Assembly: GCA_031286585.1 (NCBI GenBank)
Contig: JAITUC010000006.1
Location: 62,001 to 126,000, forward strand
Source of the DNA: Delftia acidovorans
GTDB taxonomy: Bacteria; Pseudomonadota; Gammaproteobacteria; Burkholderiales; Burkholderiaceae_C
DNA length: 64,000 bases
Direction of reading: 5' to 3'
Shown here one piece after another: positions 35,301 to 42,690 of the stretch. Position 1 is the first letter of the stretch, and every line of letters begins with the position of its first letter. Both the position numbers and the translations under genes were made by a program. A model generated the notes under the pieces. That model was not told the DNA's origin. It did not search any database and saw only the letters and a list, made by a program, of their open reading frames with translations.

Positions 35301-36056
35301 TCACTCCCCGATATAACGCCTGTAGGCTACTGTGGGTTCATGTTCAAATTGGTTGGGAGTGGGGTAGACCGCATCATCATGGGCGCTGATGTTGGATAGG
35401 CTGCTTGAAATTTGAACAATGAAGCCTGTATGTCCGGAGAAACTGGTTCCCCCTCCTGTCAGGCTATAGGCGGCCACATCGCCCGCCTGCCTCGGCTCGA
35501 AGCTGGTCAGGACTCTCCAGTTGGGTATTTCTGTATTCTTGTCGGCCCACTCTGCGGCCAAGGGTGGTCTGCGCTGTCCTCGAATGGAAACATATGCATT
35601 AATACCGGTTTCTTGAAGCACGTCATAGACGAATTTGTTGCACTTGTTTGAATTTTCCGGGAAATCTCCCTTCTTTGTCGCAAACGCCCAAAGAACACTG
35701 CCGTTGTAGCCTGCTGCTATGTTTTGAATCGATGCCCTTTTTCGTTTGTTTTCTACGCCGTCCTCTTTGTGGCCTTGTAGTGTCTTGCCTTCCAAGCGAT
35801 ATACCTCAGGCTTCGTCTGTAAACTTTTCAGTGTTCTTCCACCCGGTGAAACTAGGCCATCTGGTGACTTGATGCCCATGGAATACTGAAATATGCGAAT
35901 GGCTTGGTACAGTGCGGGGCTGGGTATGCCATCTTCAGGTAATCTGGAAATTGTTCTCACGCGCGAGAAATGTCTATTTATCATAGCCTGAATGATCTTG
36001 ACTTCATTGGTTTTGTTGGCGCCACCATTGCCCACGCTTGCGGAAATGCTTGACAT
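35301..36056 (-). CDS. Peptidoglycan-binding plus NlpC/P60-like amidase protein, candidate antibacterial effector
   Basis: 251 residues, two domains. Residues 5-80 form a peptidoglycan-binding-like unit (SVGNGGANKTNEVKIIQAMI, then ALYQAIRIFQYSMGIKSPDG, SPGGRTLKSL). Residues 105-250 look like a cysteine amidase: Cys139 in NSNKCNKFVYDVLQETG and His209 in FSGHTGFIVQIS, matching the Cys-His order of NlpC/P60 and CHAP enzymes. There is no signal peptide, so a dedicated export route such as type VI secretion is implied. The exported partner gene follows by 4 bp. No VgrG, PAAR or T6SS gene is in the window. Base composition is clearly AT-richer than the surroundings, which suggests transfer. Confidence 0.65.
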   Translation of the reverse strand: MSSISASVGNGGANKTNEVKIIQAMINRHFSRVRTISRLPEDGIPSPALYQAIRIFQYSMGIKSPDGLVSPGGRTLKSLQTKPEVYRLEGKTLQGHKEDGVENKRKRASIQNIAAGYNGSVLWAFATKKGDFPENSNKCNKFVYDVLQETGINAYVSIRGQRRPPLAAEWADKNTEIPNWRVLTSFEPRQAGDVAAYSLTGGGTSFSGHTGFIVQISSSLSNISAHDDAVYPTPNQFEHEPTVAYRRYIGE

Positions 36057-36514
36057 TCATGGTCTCCATTTGTCTGTTGTCTGGCAAAAAGAACCGCCTG
36101 TTGAATGGCGGAGCAAGTGTCGGATAGTAGCAGCATCGAGTACAGCATCTTCACCAAGAGCCTTGCTGACAGAGAGCCAATGGTTGACATTCCCTCTTTC
36201 AAGGTCTATCTGCGGTTGATTTGCTCCTGCGCATCATTGCCGACATGGTGAGGTTTTATTACAAAATAAAACAATTGCGTTCGCGAAAAGATAATTCTCA
36301 GGGTGGCTTTCTCTATGAATCTAGCTGTCCTTCCTCCAATCAGTGGTGTAGAGCAACAGAGCGTGGCCAATGTTGCCCGCCATTGATGGAGCAATAGACG
36401 CTATCCGGGGAAGTTCTGCTGCGATGCCGCCAGGAATCTACGTATTCCCCCCACTTCTCCCAATTTCCCCCCAGATTGGTCGCAAGAATTCCTGTGCAAC
36501 TCCAGGAAAAGACC
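36057..36514. other. AT-rich non-coding stretch upstream of the amidase gene
   Basis: 458 bp between the amidase start and the next + strand gene. No convincing full gene. It holds a 48-codon open frame on the + strand (36,105-36,251) of natural-looking composition but without a ribosome site, an AT-rich hairpin GTTTTATT-ACAA-AATAAAAC (36,253-36,272), and C-rich tracts at 36,445-36,475. It probably contains promoters for both flanking genes and remnants from insertion of the islet. Confidence 0.5.
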
Positions 36515-36814
36515 ATGATTGATTTCTCGCAAACCAACGCTTCACGCGTTCGCCCGGCCCTGGTGCTGGCTATGGCAGCCTTCGCGGCGGCCTGCAGCTA
36601 TGCGCAGGGCCACGGGGGACACGGCAATCCGCCGTCGCCGCCGCCCGAGGCCTATACCGCCTGCCAGGGCAAAGCCGAGGGCGACAGCGTGACCCTGACC
36701 ATGCCCGATGGCAAGACGCTGGCCGGCACCTGCCGCAGCCTGAACGGGCAACTCGTGGCCATGCCGGCTGGCGGGCCCGGCGCGGGCGGGCCGCCGCCCG
36801 GTCCTCAGCAGTGA
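36515..36814 (+). CDS. Small exported Pro/Gly-rich protein
   Basis: 99 residues from the ATG at 36,515 (CCAGGAAA upstream). Signal peptide VRPALVLAMAAFAAACSYAQ, cleaved probably at AYAQ-type position; a cysteine within it (AAACS) could be a lipobox. The mature part has GHGGHG, a two-cysteine core (ACQGKAEGDSVTLTM, GKTLAGTCRSLNGQL), likely one disulfide, and a PPPGPQQ tail. Not recognised. It lies just before the exported dioxygenase-like gene and a two-component system, and may be sensed or controlled by that system. Confidence 0.7.
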   Translation: MIDFSQTNASRVRPALVLAMAAFAAACSYAQGHGGHGNPPSPPPEAYTACQGKAEGDSVTLTMPDGKTLAGTCRSLNGQLVAMPAGGPGAGGPPPGPQQ

Positions 36815-36899
36815 TCGCGTGGCCCGGCACGCCACGCTGCCGGGCTGTCTGCAACCTCCCACGGGCCTGCGCACAGGCCCTCATGAAAAAGCCATCCCC

Positions 36900-37790
36900 A
36901 TGAACCATCCTCAAGATGCCCACGACCTGGGCCTTCAGCACGATCTGCAAGTCATGGCGCGCCGCCTGTTCGACCGGCGCCGCATGCTGGGCCTGATGGC
37001 CTCTGGCGGCGCTGCAGCGCTCCTGTCCGCCTGTGGCGGCGGTGGTGATTCCAGTGATTCGACAGGAACCGGCACGGGCACCGGAACCGGGACAGGAACG
37101 GGCACAGGAACCGGAACCACGACCGGCACCTGCATGGTCGATCCCACGGAAACCGAAGGCCCTTACCCCGCCGACGGCTCCAACGGCTCGCGCGGCAGCC
37201 TGGTCAACGTGCTGTCGCAAAGCGGCGTGGTGCGCAGCGACTTGCGCAGCAGCTTTGGCGGCATGAGCGGCACGGCCGCGGGCCTGCCGCTGACGCTCAA
37301 GATCAGCCTGGTCAACGTCAGCACCAACTGCAGCCCGCTGGAAGGCTATGCCATCTACCTGTGGCACTGCACCCGCGAGGGCGAGTATTCGCTGTACTCC
37401 ACCGACCTGCTCAACCAGAACTTCCTGCGCGGCGTGCAGGCGACAGACAGCAATGGCGAATGCACCTTCGTCACCATCTTCCCGGGCTGCTATGACGGGC
37501 GTTGGCCGCACATGCACTTCGAGGTGTTCCGCAGCCTCAACACGGCCGGCAGCTACACCAACAAGCTGCTGACATCGCAAATGGCCATGCCCAAGGACGT
37601 GGCCAGCGCCGTCTATGCCGGTGTCAGCGGCTACAGCGCCAGTGTCTCCAACCTGTCGCGGGTCAGCGTGACATCGGACAATGTCTTCGGCGACAACACC
37701 AGCGAGCAGATCGCCTGGCAGACGCCCACCTTCACCGGAGACACCACCAATGGCCATACCGCCACGATATCCATCGGCATTGCCGTCTGA
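36900..37790 (+). CDS. Exported intradiol dioxygenase-like protein, Tat/lipoprotein signal
   Basis: 296 residues. A twin-arginine motif (RRRMLGLMASGG) and a lipobox ending at Cys45 (ALLSAC) predict export and perhaps lipid anchoring. After a Gly-Thr linker comes the intradiol dioxygenase domain: VDPTETEGPYPADGS, GYAIYLWHCTREGEYSLYS, FLRGVQATDSNGECTFVTIF, YDGRWPHMHFEVF. The iron-ligand Tyr and the His-x-His pair are present. Exported relatives are common in beta-proteobacteria but their substrate is unclear. It is followed after 12 bp by the histidine kinase gene. Confidence 0.82.
   Translation: MNHPQDAHDLGLQHDLQVMARRLFDRRRMLGLMASGGAAALLSACGGGGDSSDSTGTGTGTGTGTGTGTGTGTTTGTCMVDPTETEGPYPADGSNGSRGSLVNVLSQSGVVRSDLRSSFGGMSGTAAGLPLTLKISLVNVSTNCSPLEGYAIYLWHCTREGEYSLYSTDLLNQNFLRGVQATDSNGECTFVTIFPGCYDGRWPHMHFEVFRSLNTAGSYTNKLLTSQMAMPKDVASAVYAGVSGYSASVSNLSRVSVTSDNVFGDNTSEQIAWQTPTFTGDTTNGHTATISIGIAV
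37062..37131 (+). repeat. Gly-Thr coding repeat (hexanucleotide type)
   Basis: About eleven Gly-Thr dipeptides encoded by variants of GGNACN units, forming a flexible linker between the lipid anchor and the dioxygenase domain. Length variation by slippage is possible but would keep the frame only in steps of three bases. Confidence 0.85.
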
Positions 37791-37802
37791 CGCAGGCACT
37801 GA

Positions 37803-39404
37803 ATGAGCCTCCGCCTCCCGCGCCTGAAGCTGCAGCACAAGGCCTTCTTCGCCCTGGCCGTGCTGCTGGTGGTCCTGCTGCTGGTGTTTCTCGGGTTCTC
37901 GCGCCTGGGGCTGCAGCGGGGCCTTGGGCCCTACATGGCCGAGGTGGAGCTGACCGGCATGGACGGGCTGGCCGAGCGGCTGGTGCAGCACCACGAGCAA
38001 AACGGCGGCTGGGACGCGGCGCGCGCTAACCCCGGTTTCTGGCGCGACATGGTGCGCCCGGGTGCGGGCATGGGCCGGGGCTTTCCTCCGGGCGAGCCCG
38101 GGTCACGGCCCCCCATGCCGATGTCGGAGCCGGGACTTGGTTTTGAGGGCAGCTCCGGTCCCGGGCCGCGCCCGGAGTTTCCACCGCCGCCCGGGCCGGA
38201 ATGTGCAAATCACTCCGACCATGCAGATCGCCCAGGCCCGCCGCCAGACCGCCCGTTCGGCGGCCCGTGGGCGCGCGTGGGCCTGCTGGATGCCCAGGGC
38301 CAGCTCATCTCCGGCATGGCGCCGCAGCCCGGTGCGGCGCACCGCGTTCTGCACGCAGCCAATGGGCAGGCCATTGGCGAGATCGTGCTGTCCCCCGTGC
38401 AGACCGGGCAGGGCATGCAGCGCGACCTGGACCGCGCTTTCCTCGCGCAGCAGATGGGTTTTGTGGCCTGGACCGGGCTGGCCGGCCTGCTGCTGGCGCT
38501 GCTGCTGTCGGCCTGGCTCACGCGGCGCTGGCTGGAGCCGCTGACCGCCTTTGTCGACGGCCTGCGCGGCATTGCGGCCGGGCGGCTGGACACGCGCGTG
38601 GCCATCAAGGGCGATGCGGAGCTGGCCCGCCTTGCGGAAACCTTCAACGACATGGCCGTGCAACTGGCCACCATGGAGGCCTCGCGCCAGCGCTGGCTGG
38701 CCGACGTGGCGCATGAGCTGCGCACACCGCTGTCCACCATGCGCGCCGAGGTCGAGGCCGTGCAGGACGGCGTGCTGCCCATGGACGACCGCATGGCGCT
38801 GCGCCTGCACCGGCAGATCATGCGGCTGATACGGCTGGTCAGCGACCTGCGCGTGAGCCTGGACGACCCGCAGGCCCTGCACGGCTCGGGCCATGTGCCC
38901 GTGCATGCGCTCACCCTGCTGGGCGAGGCGCTGGACGGCGCGCGCCCCGGTTTCGAGCAGGTCGGCATAGGCCTGGACCGCTCCACCGTGGACCAGCTGG
39001 CCGCGCACGTTCCGCCGCCGCTGGTGCTGGGCGACCCGCACCGGCTGCACCAGGTGTTTGCCAACCTGCTGGAAAACAGCCTGCGCTACACGGCAGCGGG
39101 CGGGCGGCTGCAGGTGTCCGCCGAAATCGTCCAGGTGCAGGGCCTCAGCATGCTGCAACTGCGCTGGGACGACACGCTGCCGGGCGTGGCCAGCCAGCAC
39201 CTGCCGCGCCTGTTCGACCGCCTCTATCGCGTGGACGCCTCCCGCGTGCGCGAAGGCGACGGCCTGGGCGGCTCGGGCCTGGGGCTGGCCATCTGCCGCA
39301 CCATCGTCCAGGCCCATGGCGGCAGCATCGAGGCCGCCGCCTCGCCGCTGGGCGGCCTGCGCATCACGCTGTGGCTGCCCTTGCTGGAAAATCCCGCGCC
39401 ATGA
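37803..39404 (+). CDS. Sensor histidine kinase (BaeS-like)
   Basis: 533 residues: membrane segment at about 12-33, a periplasmic region (34-215) with an unusual Pro/Gly/Met-rich and His/Asp-containing stretch (RPPMPMSEPGLGFEG, PGPECANHSDHADRPGPPPD), a second membrane segment near 216-240, a HAMP domain, the phospho-accepting His304 in DVAHELRTPLSTM, and the ATPase domain with N box FANLLENSLRYT and GLGGSGLGLAICRTIV. The periplasmic part is the wrong shape for a standard sensor fold and could bind metal. It overlaps the response regulator gene by four bases. Confidence 0.92.
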   Translation: MSLRLPRLKLQHKAFFALAVLLVVLLLVFLGFSRLGLQRGLGPYMAEVELTGMDGLAERLVQHHEQNGGWDAARANPGFWRDMVRPGAGMGRGFPPGEPGSRPPMPMSEPGLGFEGSSGPGPRPEFPPPPGPECANHSDHADRPGPPPDRPFGGPWARVGLLDAQGQLISGMAPQPGAAHRVLHAANGQAIGEIVLSPVQTGQGMQRDLDRAFLAQQMGFVAWTGLAGLLLALLLSAWLTRRWLEPLTAFVDGLRGIAAGRLDTRVAIKGDAELARLAETFNDMAVQLATMEASRQRWLADVAHELRTPLSTMRAEVEAVQDGVLPMDDRMALRLHRQIMRLIRLVSDLRVSLDDPQALHGSGHVPVHALTLLGEALDGARPGFEQVGIGLDRSTVDQLAAHVPPPLVLGDPHRLHQVFANLLENSLRYTAAGGRLQVSAEIVQVQGLSMLQLRWDDTLPGVASQHLPRLFDRLYRVDASRVREGDGLGGSGLGLAICRTIVQAHGGSIEAAASPLGGLRITLWLPLLENPAP

Positions 39405-40099
39405 AGCCTGCCCGCATCCTCCTGGTCGAAGACGAGACCGACATGGCCGCCATCGTCATCGACTACTTGCGCCATGCAGGCTACGAAGTCGAGCACATCC
39501 GCCACGGGCGCGATGCGCTGGACCGCATGCTGCGCTCCCCGCCTGACCTCACCTTGCTGGACATCATGCTGCCGGGGCTGGACGGCCTGGACATCCTGCG
39601 CCAGTTCTGCCCCCACAGCGTCAGCCCCGTCATCCTGCTCACCGCGCGCGTCGAGGAAATGGACCGCCTGCTGGGCCTGGAGCTGGGCGCCGACGACTAC
39701 ATCTGCAAACCCTTCGCCCCGCGCGAAGTCGTGGCCCGCGTCAAGGCCGTGCTGCGCCGCAGTGCCGGCCCCGGCCCTGCCCAGCAATGCCTGACGCTGC
39801 TGCCGGAGCAGGGCCGCGCCATGCTCAACGGCAGCGCCCTGCCGCTGACCAAGCGCGAGCTGACCTTGCTGCAGGCCCTCATGCGCCAGCCTGGTCGCCT
39901 CTACTCGCGCGCACAACTGCTGGAGCTGGCCTGCGCCGACACGCTGGACGTGAACGAACGCGCCATCGACAGCCACATCAAGAACCTGCGCAAAAAGCTC
40001 AAGGCGGCGGACGACCGCCATGAGTGGATTCGCTCCGTCTATGGCGTGGGCTTTGCGTTCGAGCCCGATGGCGGGGCGCAGACGCGGGTGGATTGCTAG
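39401..40099 (+). CDS. OmpR-family response regulator (BaeR-like)
   Basis: 232 residues. Receiver domain 1-120 with acidic pocket Glu10/Asp11, phospho-acceptor Asp54 (LTLLDIMLPGLDG), Thr in LLTARVEEMD and Lys in DDYICKPFAPREV. C-terminal winged helix: LPLTKRELTLLQALM and VNERAIDSHIKNLRKKLK. The ATG overlaps the kinase stop (ATGA). This pair probably answers an envelope signal and controls the two exported-protein genes upstream. Confidence 0.93.
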   Translation: MKPARILLVEDETDMAAIVIDYLRHAGYEVEHIRHGRDALDRMLRSPPDLTLLDIMLPGLDGLDILRQFCPHSVSPVILLTARVEEMDRLLGLELGADDYICKPFAPREVVARVKAVLRRSAGPGPAQQCLTLLPEQGRAMLNGSALPLTKRELTLLQALMRQPGRLYSRAQLLELACADTLDVNERAIDSHIKNLRKKLKAADDRHEWIRSVYGVGFAFEPDGGAQTRVDC

Positions 40100-40141
40100 G
40101 GCTACCTGCCAGCCGTATCCATCGGCCCGCGCCGGCCGTGT

Positions 40142-40504
40142 TCAACGCGCCACCCCAGGCCTCACCACGGTGAACACATGCCCGGCCTCTTCGGCAGCCA
40201 CCTTGGCCGCCTCGCTGCGGCGCACCTCCGCCTGGTCCTCGTACTCGCAGTTCATCACCCGGGCTTCGCTGCCGGCGTACTCCGCCAGCGACTCAGCGCT
40301 GTTGCGGATGGTCACCAGCGCCTGCGCCACCACGTCCAGCCGCTGATGGCCTTCGGGGATCTCCAGCCAGGCCAGCGCCAGCTGGGCCAGGGCGGAGACC
40401 TCGGCACAGCCTTGCTGCACGAAGCGGTCCATTTCGTGCAGTGCTGTTGCGAGCTTCTGGGCGTGGGTGTTTTCGGGGGGAGGGGATGGGGGGATGTGCT
40501 TCAT
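40142..40504 (-). CDS. Hypothetical helical protein
   Basis: 120 residues, mostly predicted helix, no signal peptide (KLATALHEMDRFVQQGCAEV, LDVVAQALVTIRNSAESLAE, RSEAAKVAAEEAGHVFTVV). Not recognised. It diverges from the XRE regulator gene, and the spacer between them holds two palindromic operators, so it is probably under that regulator. It converges on the response regulator gene with 42 bp between. Confidence 0.65.
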   Translation of the reverse strand: MKHIPPSPPPENTHAQKLATALHEMDRFVQQGCAEVSALAQLALAWLEIPEGHQRLDVVAQALVTIRNSAESLAEYAGSEARVMNCEYEDQAEVRRSEAAKVAAEEAGHVFTVVRPGVAR

Positions 40505-40580
40505 GGGTTGCTGCTCCTGTGTCGAAGCGCCGTGCTGCGGCGAGGACGGTCCGTAGCGATTCGTGGCTGCAGGCTAGAAA

Positions 40581-40597
40581 ACTACGCAACTCGTAGT
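40581..40597. promoter_or_regulatory. Operator 1 of the XRE regulator
   Basis: ACTACG-CAACT-CGTAGT, a perfect 6-bp inverted repeat with a 5-bp spacer, 77 bp before the hypothetical gene and 51 bp before the XRE gene. It shares its CTACG arms with the second palindrome 19 bp away, which argues for one DNA-binding protein occupying both. Confidence 0.6.
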
Positions 40598-40615
40598 ATC
40601 GAGAATACAGCATAA

Positions 40616-40630
40616 CTACGAGTCTCGTAG
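40616..40630. promoter_or_regulatory. Operator 2 of the XRE regulator
   Basis: CTACGAG-T-CTCGTAG, a perfect 7-bp inverted repeat, 18 bp before the XRE start codon. Together with the neighbouring repeat it would let the regulator control its own gene and the divergent one. Confidence 0.6.
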
Positions 40631-40647
40631 CTTTTGGAAAGCACGAG

Positions 40648-40956
40648 ATGTCAGACGCAGATGAACAATGGGGCGCGAGGCTCAAGCAGGCTCGGCTTGC
40701 AGCAGGCCTGTCCCAAAAAATGCTGGGAATTGAAGCGGGAATCGATCCGTTTGTGGCAAGTGCGCGAATCAATCGCTATGAGCTGGGGAAGCACAAGCCC
40801 GACTTGTTGACTGTGCGCAAGCTGGCGGAAGTACTCAAGGTTCCGATGGCGTTTTTCTATTCGGATACGGATGATGAGGTGGCGGAGTTGTTGCTCAGGT
40901 ATGGGCAGGCGAGCAGGGCGGTGCGCAAGAGGGTGAGCGAGGTGTTGATGGGGTAG
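40648..40956 (+). CDS. XRE-family transcriptional regulator
   Basis: 102 residues with a Cro/C1-type helix-turn-helix at 9-65: RLKQARLAAGLSQKMLGIEA, RINRYELGKHKPDLLTVRKL, AEVLKVPMAFFYSD. The C-terminal tail (AELLLRYGQASRAVRKRVSE) may be for dimerisation. Base composition is somewhat AT-richer than the surroundings. No toxin of a known type is next to it, so it is not clearly an antitoxin; the divergent hypothetical gene is its closest partner. Confidence 0.88.
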   Translation: MSDADEQWGARLKQARLAAGLSQKMLGIEAGIDPFVASARINRYELGKHKPDLLTVRKLAEVLKVPMAFFYSDTDDEVAELLLRYGQASRAVRKRVSEVLMG

Positions 40957-41081
40957 GGCGTTTGGGTGACGTGGACGGCTTGGCGATCGTTTGCAGACCT
41001 TCAGAATTAAGTTTTAAGGGGCGGCGAAAGTATATATGCGGATTCACAAATTGGAAGTCTTACTAAAAAATAAGGGCCGAA

Positions 41082-41834
41082 ATGGACGCTGATTCGGAAA
41101 TTGATAAATATATTCCTCAATGGGATATTGAATTGACCGGAAAACTGATCACTGCTGTATTTGGTGTGGTCCAGTGGAAGAAGGCGCATCCAAGCGTAAG
41201 GTCTATGACGGACAGACCTGCGTTCTGCCGCTACCACTACCACGAAGCGCTGGACATGATGAATGAATATATCGAAACCAATCTGAAGGAGGCGGGCTTG
41301 TGGGGTGTTTACGATGACTATGATGAGTTCAGTTACCTGATGCTAAAGATCAGAGCGAATATTGTTGCCTTCGTCCAGAGCCTACACGCCGTGGCGGATA
41401 CCTGCTCCCATATGCTCTATTACTCTCTAGCGCTGGATAAGCTCCCCAGTCCACTAAAGGAGCGAGACATATGTGTCAAGGAAGTCCTCAAGCTCCTTGA
41501 GCAGCAACGCGATGCCGGACATCCTGAGTACGATAATCTCTGTAGGCTGTTCCGCGAGATCACAGCTGGGGCTGGCTATAAGTACCTTAATGCGCTGACC
41601 AATACGTCAAAGCATCGTAGTATCATCCGTCCAGAATTGAACGAGGATGTCACTGGTAGGCGGGAAGATAAGTGGATTCTATTTTTGGAATCGTTCTGGT
41701 ATGCAGGAGATTTTTTTGAAAAAGTCAATGCTCGCGAATTCATGCAAAAAGAGCATGACCGCATCCAACCTCTGACCGTGAACATTGGAGTGGAAATGAA
41801 CGAGGTCTTGAAAAAGCTCCAATCTTTGAAGTAA
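41082..41834 (+). CDS. AT-rich hypothetical protein, possibly HEPN-like
   Basis: 250 residues, mainly helical, no signal peptide or membrane segment. Codon use and base composition are clearly AT-richer than the window, a sign of transfer. IRANIVAFVQSLHAVADTCS and the segment LNALTNTSKHRSIIRPELN resemble HEPN-type proteins of the Cthe_2314 group, in which a short Lys-His-Arg motif follows a helix; this is pattern memory, not a search. HEPN proteins often cut RNA in defence or toxin systems. No minimal nucleotidyltransferase or antitoxin gene lies next to it. No good ribosome site was seen before the ATG. Confidence 0.6.
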   Translation: MDADSEIDKYIPQWDIELTGKLITAVFGVVQWKKAHPSVRSMTDRPAFCRYHYHEALDMMNEYIETNLKEAGLWGVYDDYDEFSYLMLKIRANIVAFVQSLHAVADTCSHMLYYSLALDKLPSPLKERDICVKEVLKLLEQQRDAGHPEYDNLCRLFREITAGAGYKYLNALTNTSKHRSIIRPELNEDVTGRREDKWILFLESFWYAGDFFEKVNAREFMQKEHDRIQPLTVNIGVEMNEVLKKLQSLK

Positions 41835-41847
41835 ATAATTCAGGCCA

Positions 41848-41864
41848 TTAAAGAAATTCTTTAA
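41848..41864. terminator. AT-rich palindrome after the HEPN-like gene
   Basis: TTAAAGAA-A-TTCTTTAA, a perfect 8-bp inverted repeat 14 bp after the stop codon of the preceding gene. The 1-base centre is too tight for a normal hairpin loop and there is no GC stem, so a terminator is doubtful; it could be a protein site or an insertion scar. Confidence 0.3.
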
Positions 41865-41907
41865 AAAGCCTATATTGCAACAGTTTTATTGCTTCACATG
41901 ACTGTTT

Positions 41908-41936
41908 GACCTTAGCTAGCCTATAAGGCTCAGGTC
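41908..41936. repeat. Nested inverted repeat
   Basis: AGCCT-ATA-AGGCT (41,918-41,930) is flanked by outer arms GACCT (41,908-41,912) and AGGTC (41,932-41,936), giving a two-tier stem in the gap between convergent genes. It could act as a terminator in either direction, though no U-tract follows. Confidence 0.4.
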
Positions 41937-41990
41937 AGGAAACTTGCCAATCGTCCGCTAGTGGACGTAACCCACCAACCGTCTAAATCC

Positions 41991-42392
41991 TCACCCAAAC
42001 AACCCCCCCTCATCCAACAACTCAAACGCCACCTCCGGCGTCTTCTCCATCCCCCGCCGAATCGCCGCAGGAATCGCCTGCCGCGTCTTGCTGCACAGCC
42101 CGCGCATGGGCAAGACCTCGATCTGTATGCCGCGCACGGTGCGCACTTCGCTGGCGCCGGGCTCGATGCGCACGCGGATGCCGAGCTGCTCATACATGCG
42201 CTGCTCCACATGGCGCAGGTCCTGCAGGCTGGTGATCTGTTCGAGCCGCTGCAGCAGGCGTTTTTCCTCTTCCCTGGTGAGCCGCAGGATGCGCTGGTCG
42301 GCCATGGAGTCGGAGAGCAGGGCATCGTGCTCGCAGATGCAGGCGCCCGGAGGGCAGGGGACTCGGATCGGAATCTGAACGGGAAAGCTCAT
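41991..42392 (-). CDS. Hypothetical protein with cysteine cluster
   Basis: 133 residues from the ATG at 42,392; a longer version from 42,437 adds residues of low quality. N-terminal PIRVPCPPGACICEHDALL has three closely spaced cysteines that could bind a metal, followed by a charged helix (LTREEEKRLLQRLEQITSLQ) and a strand-rich end (VRTVRGIQIEVLPMRGLCSK). Not recognised. Cytoplasmic by prediction. Its GC content is like that of the main genome, unlike the AT-rich gene it faces. Confidence 0.65.
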   Translation of the reverse strand: MSFPVQIPIRVPCPPGACICEHDALLSDSMADQRILRLTREEEKRLLQRLEQITSLQDLRHVEQRMYEQLGIRVRIEPGASEVRTVRGIQIEVLPMRGLCSKTRQAIPAAIRRGMEKTPEVAFELLDEGGLFG

Positions 42393-42690
42393 CGATGCCC
42401 AAGGAAGATCCGCCCCGGCTGGGGCGGTGCAGGCCATGCTAGTTCAAGGCTGCAGCGGGGCCAAGGGGAAAGTCCTGGGCGCGCCCGCTGCCTGCGCCTG
42501 CTGCCTCTTCCCCCTCCCGTATGTCCGCGCAGGTTGCCCCGCAGCGAATCAAGAAAGGGCAATCAGTTGCTGGGCCGACACCCGGCCTCGCAAAGCAACC
42601 GCCCGGCAGGGTGAACAAGAGTGCGCGTTGCTCAGATCTGCAGACGTTCAAAGCCGCAACAGCGAAATCACACGGGCTGACGCGCCCGCC
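42393..42690. other. Intergenic stretch without a recognisable gene
   Basis: 298 bp between the hypothetical gene and the end of the next LysR gene. Short open frames in it have no ribosome site and unlikely composition. No strong hairpin, repeat or promoter was seen. Confidence 0.5.
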
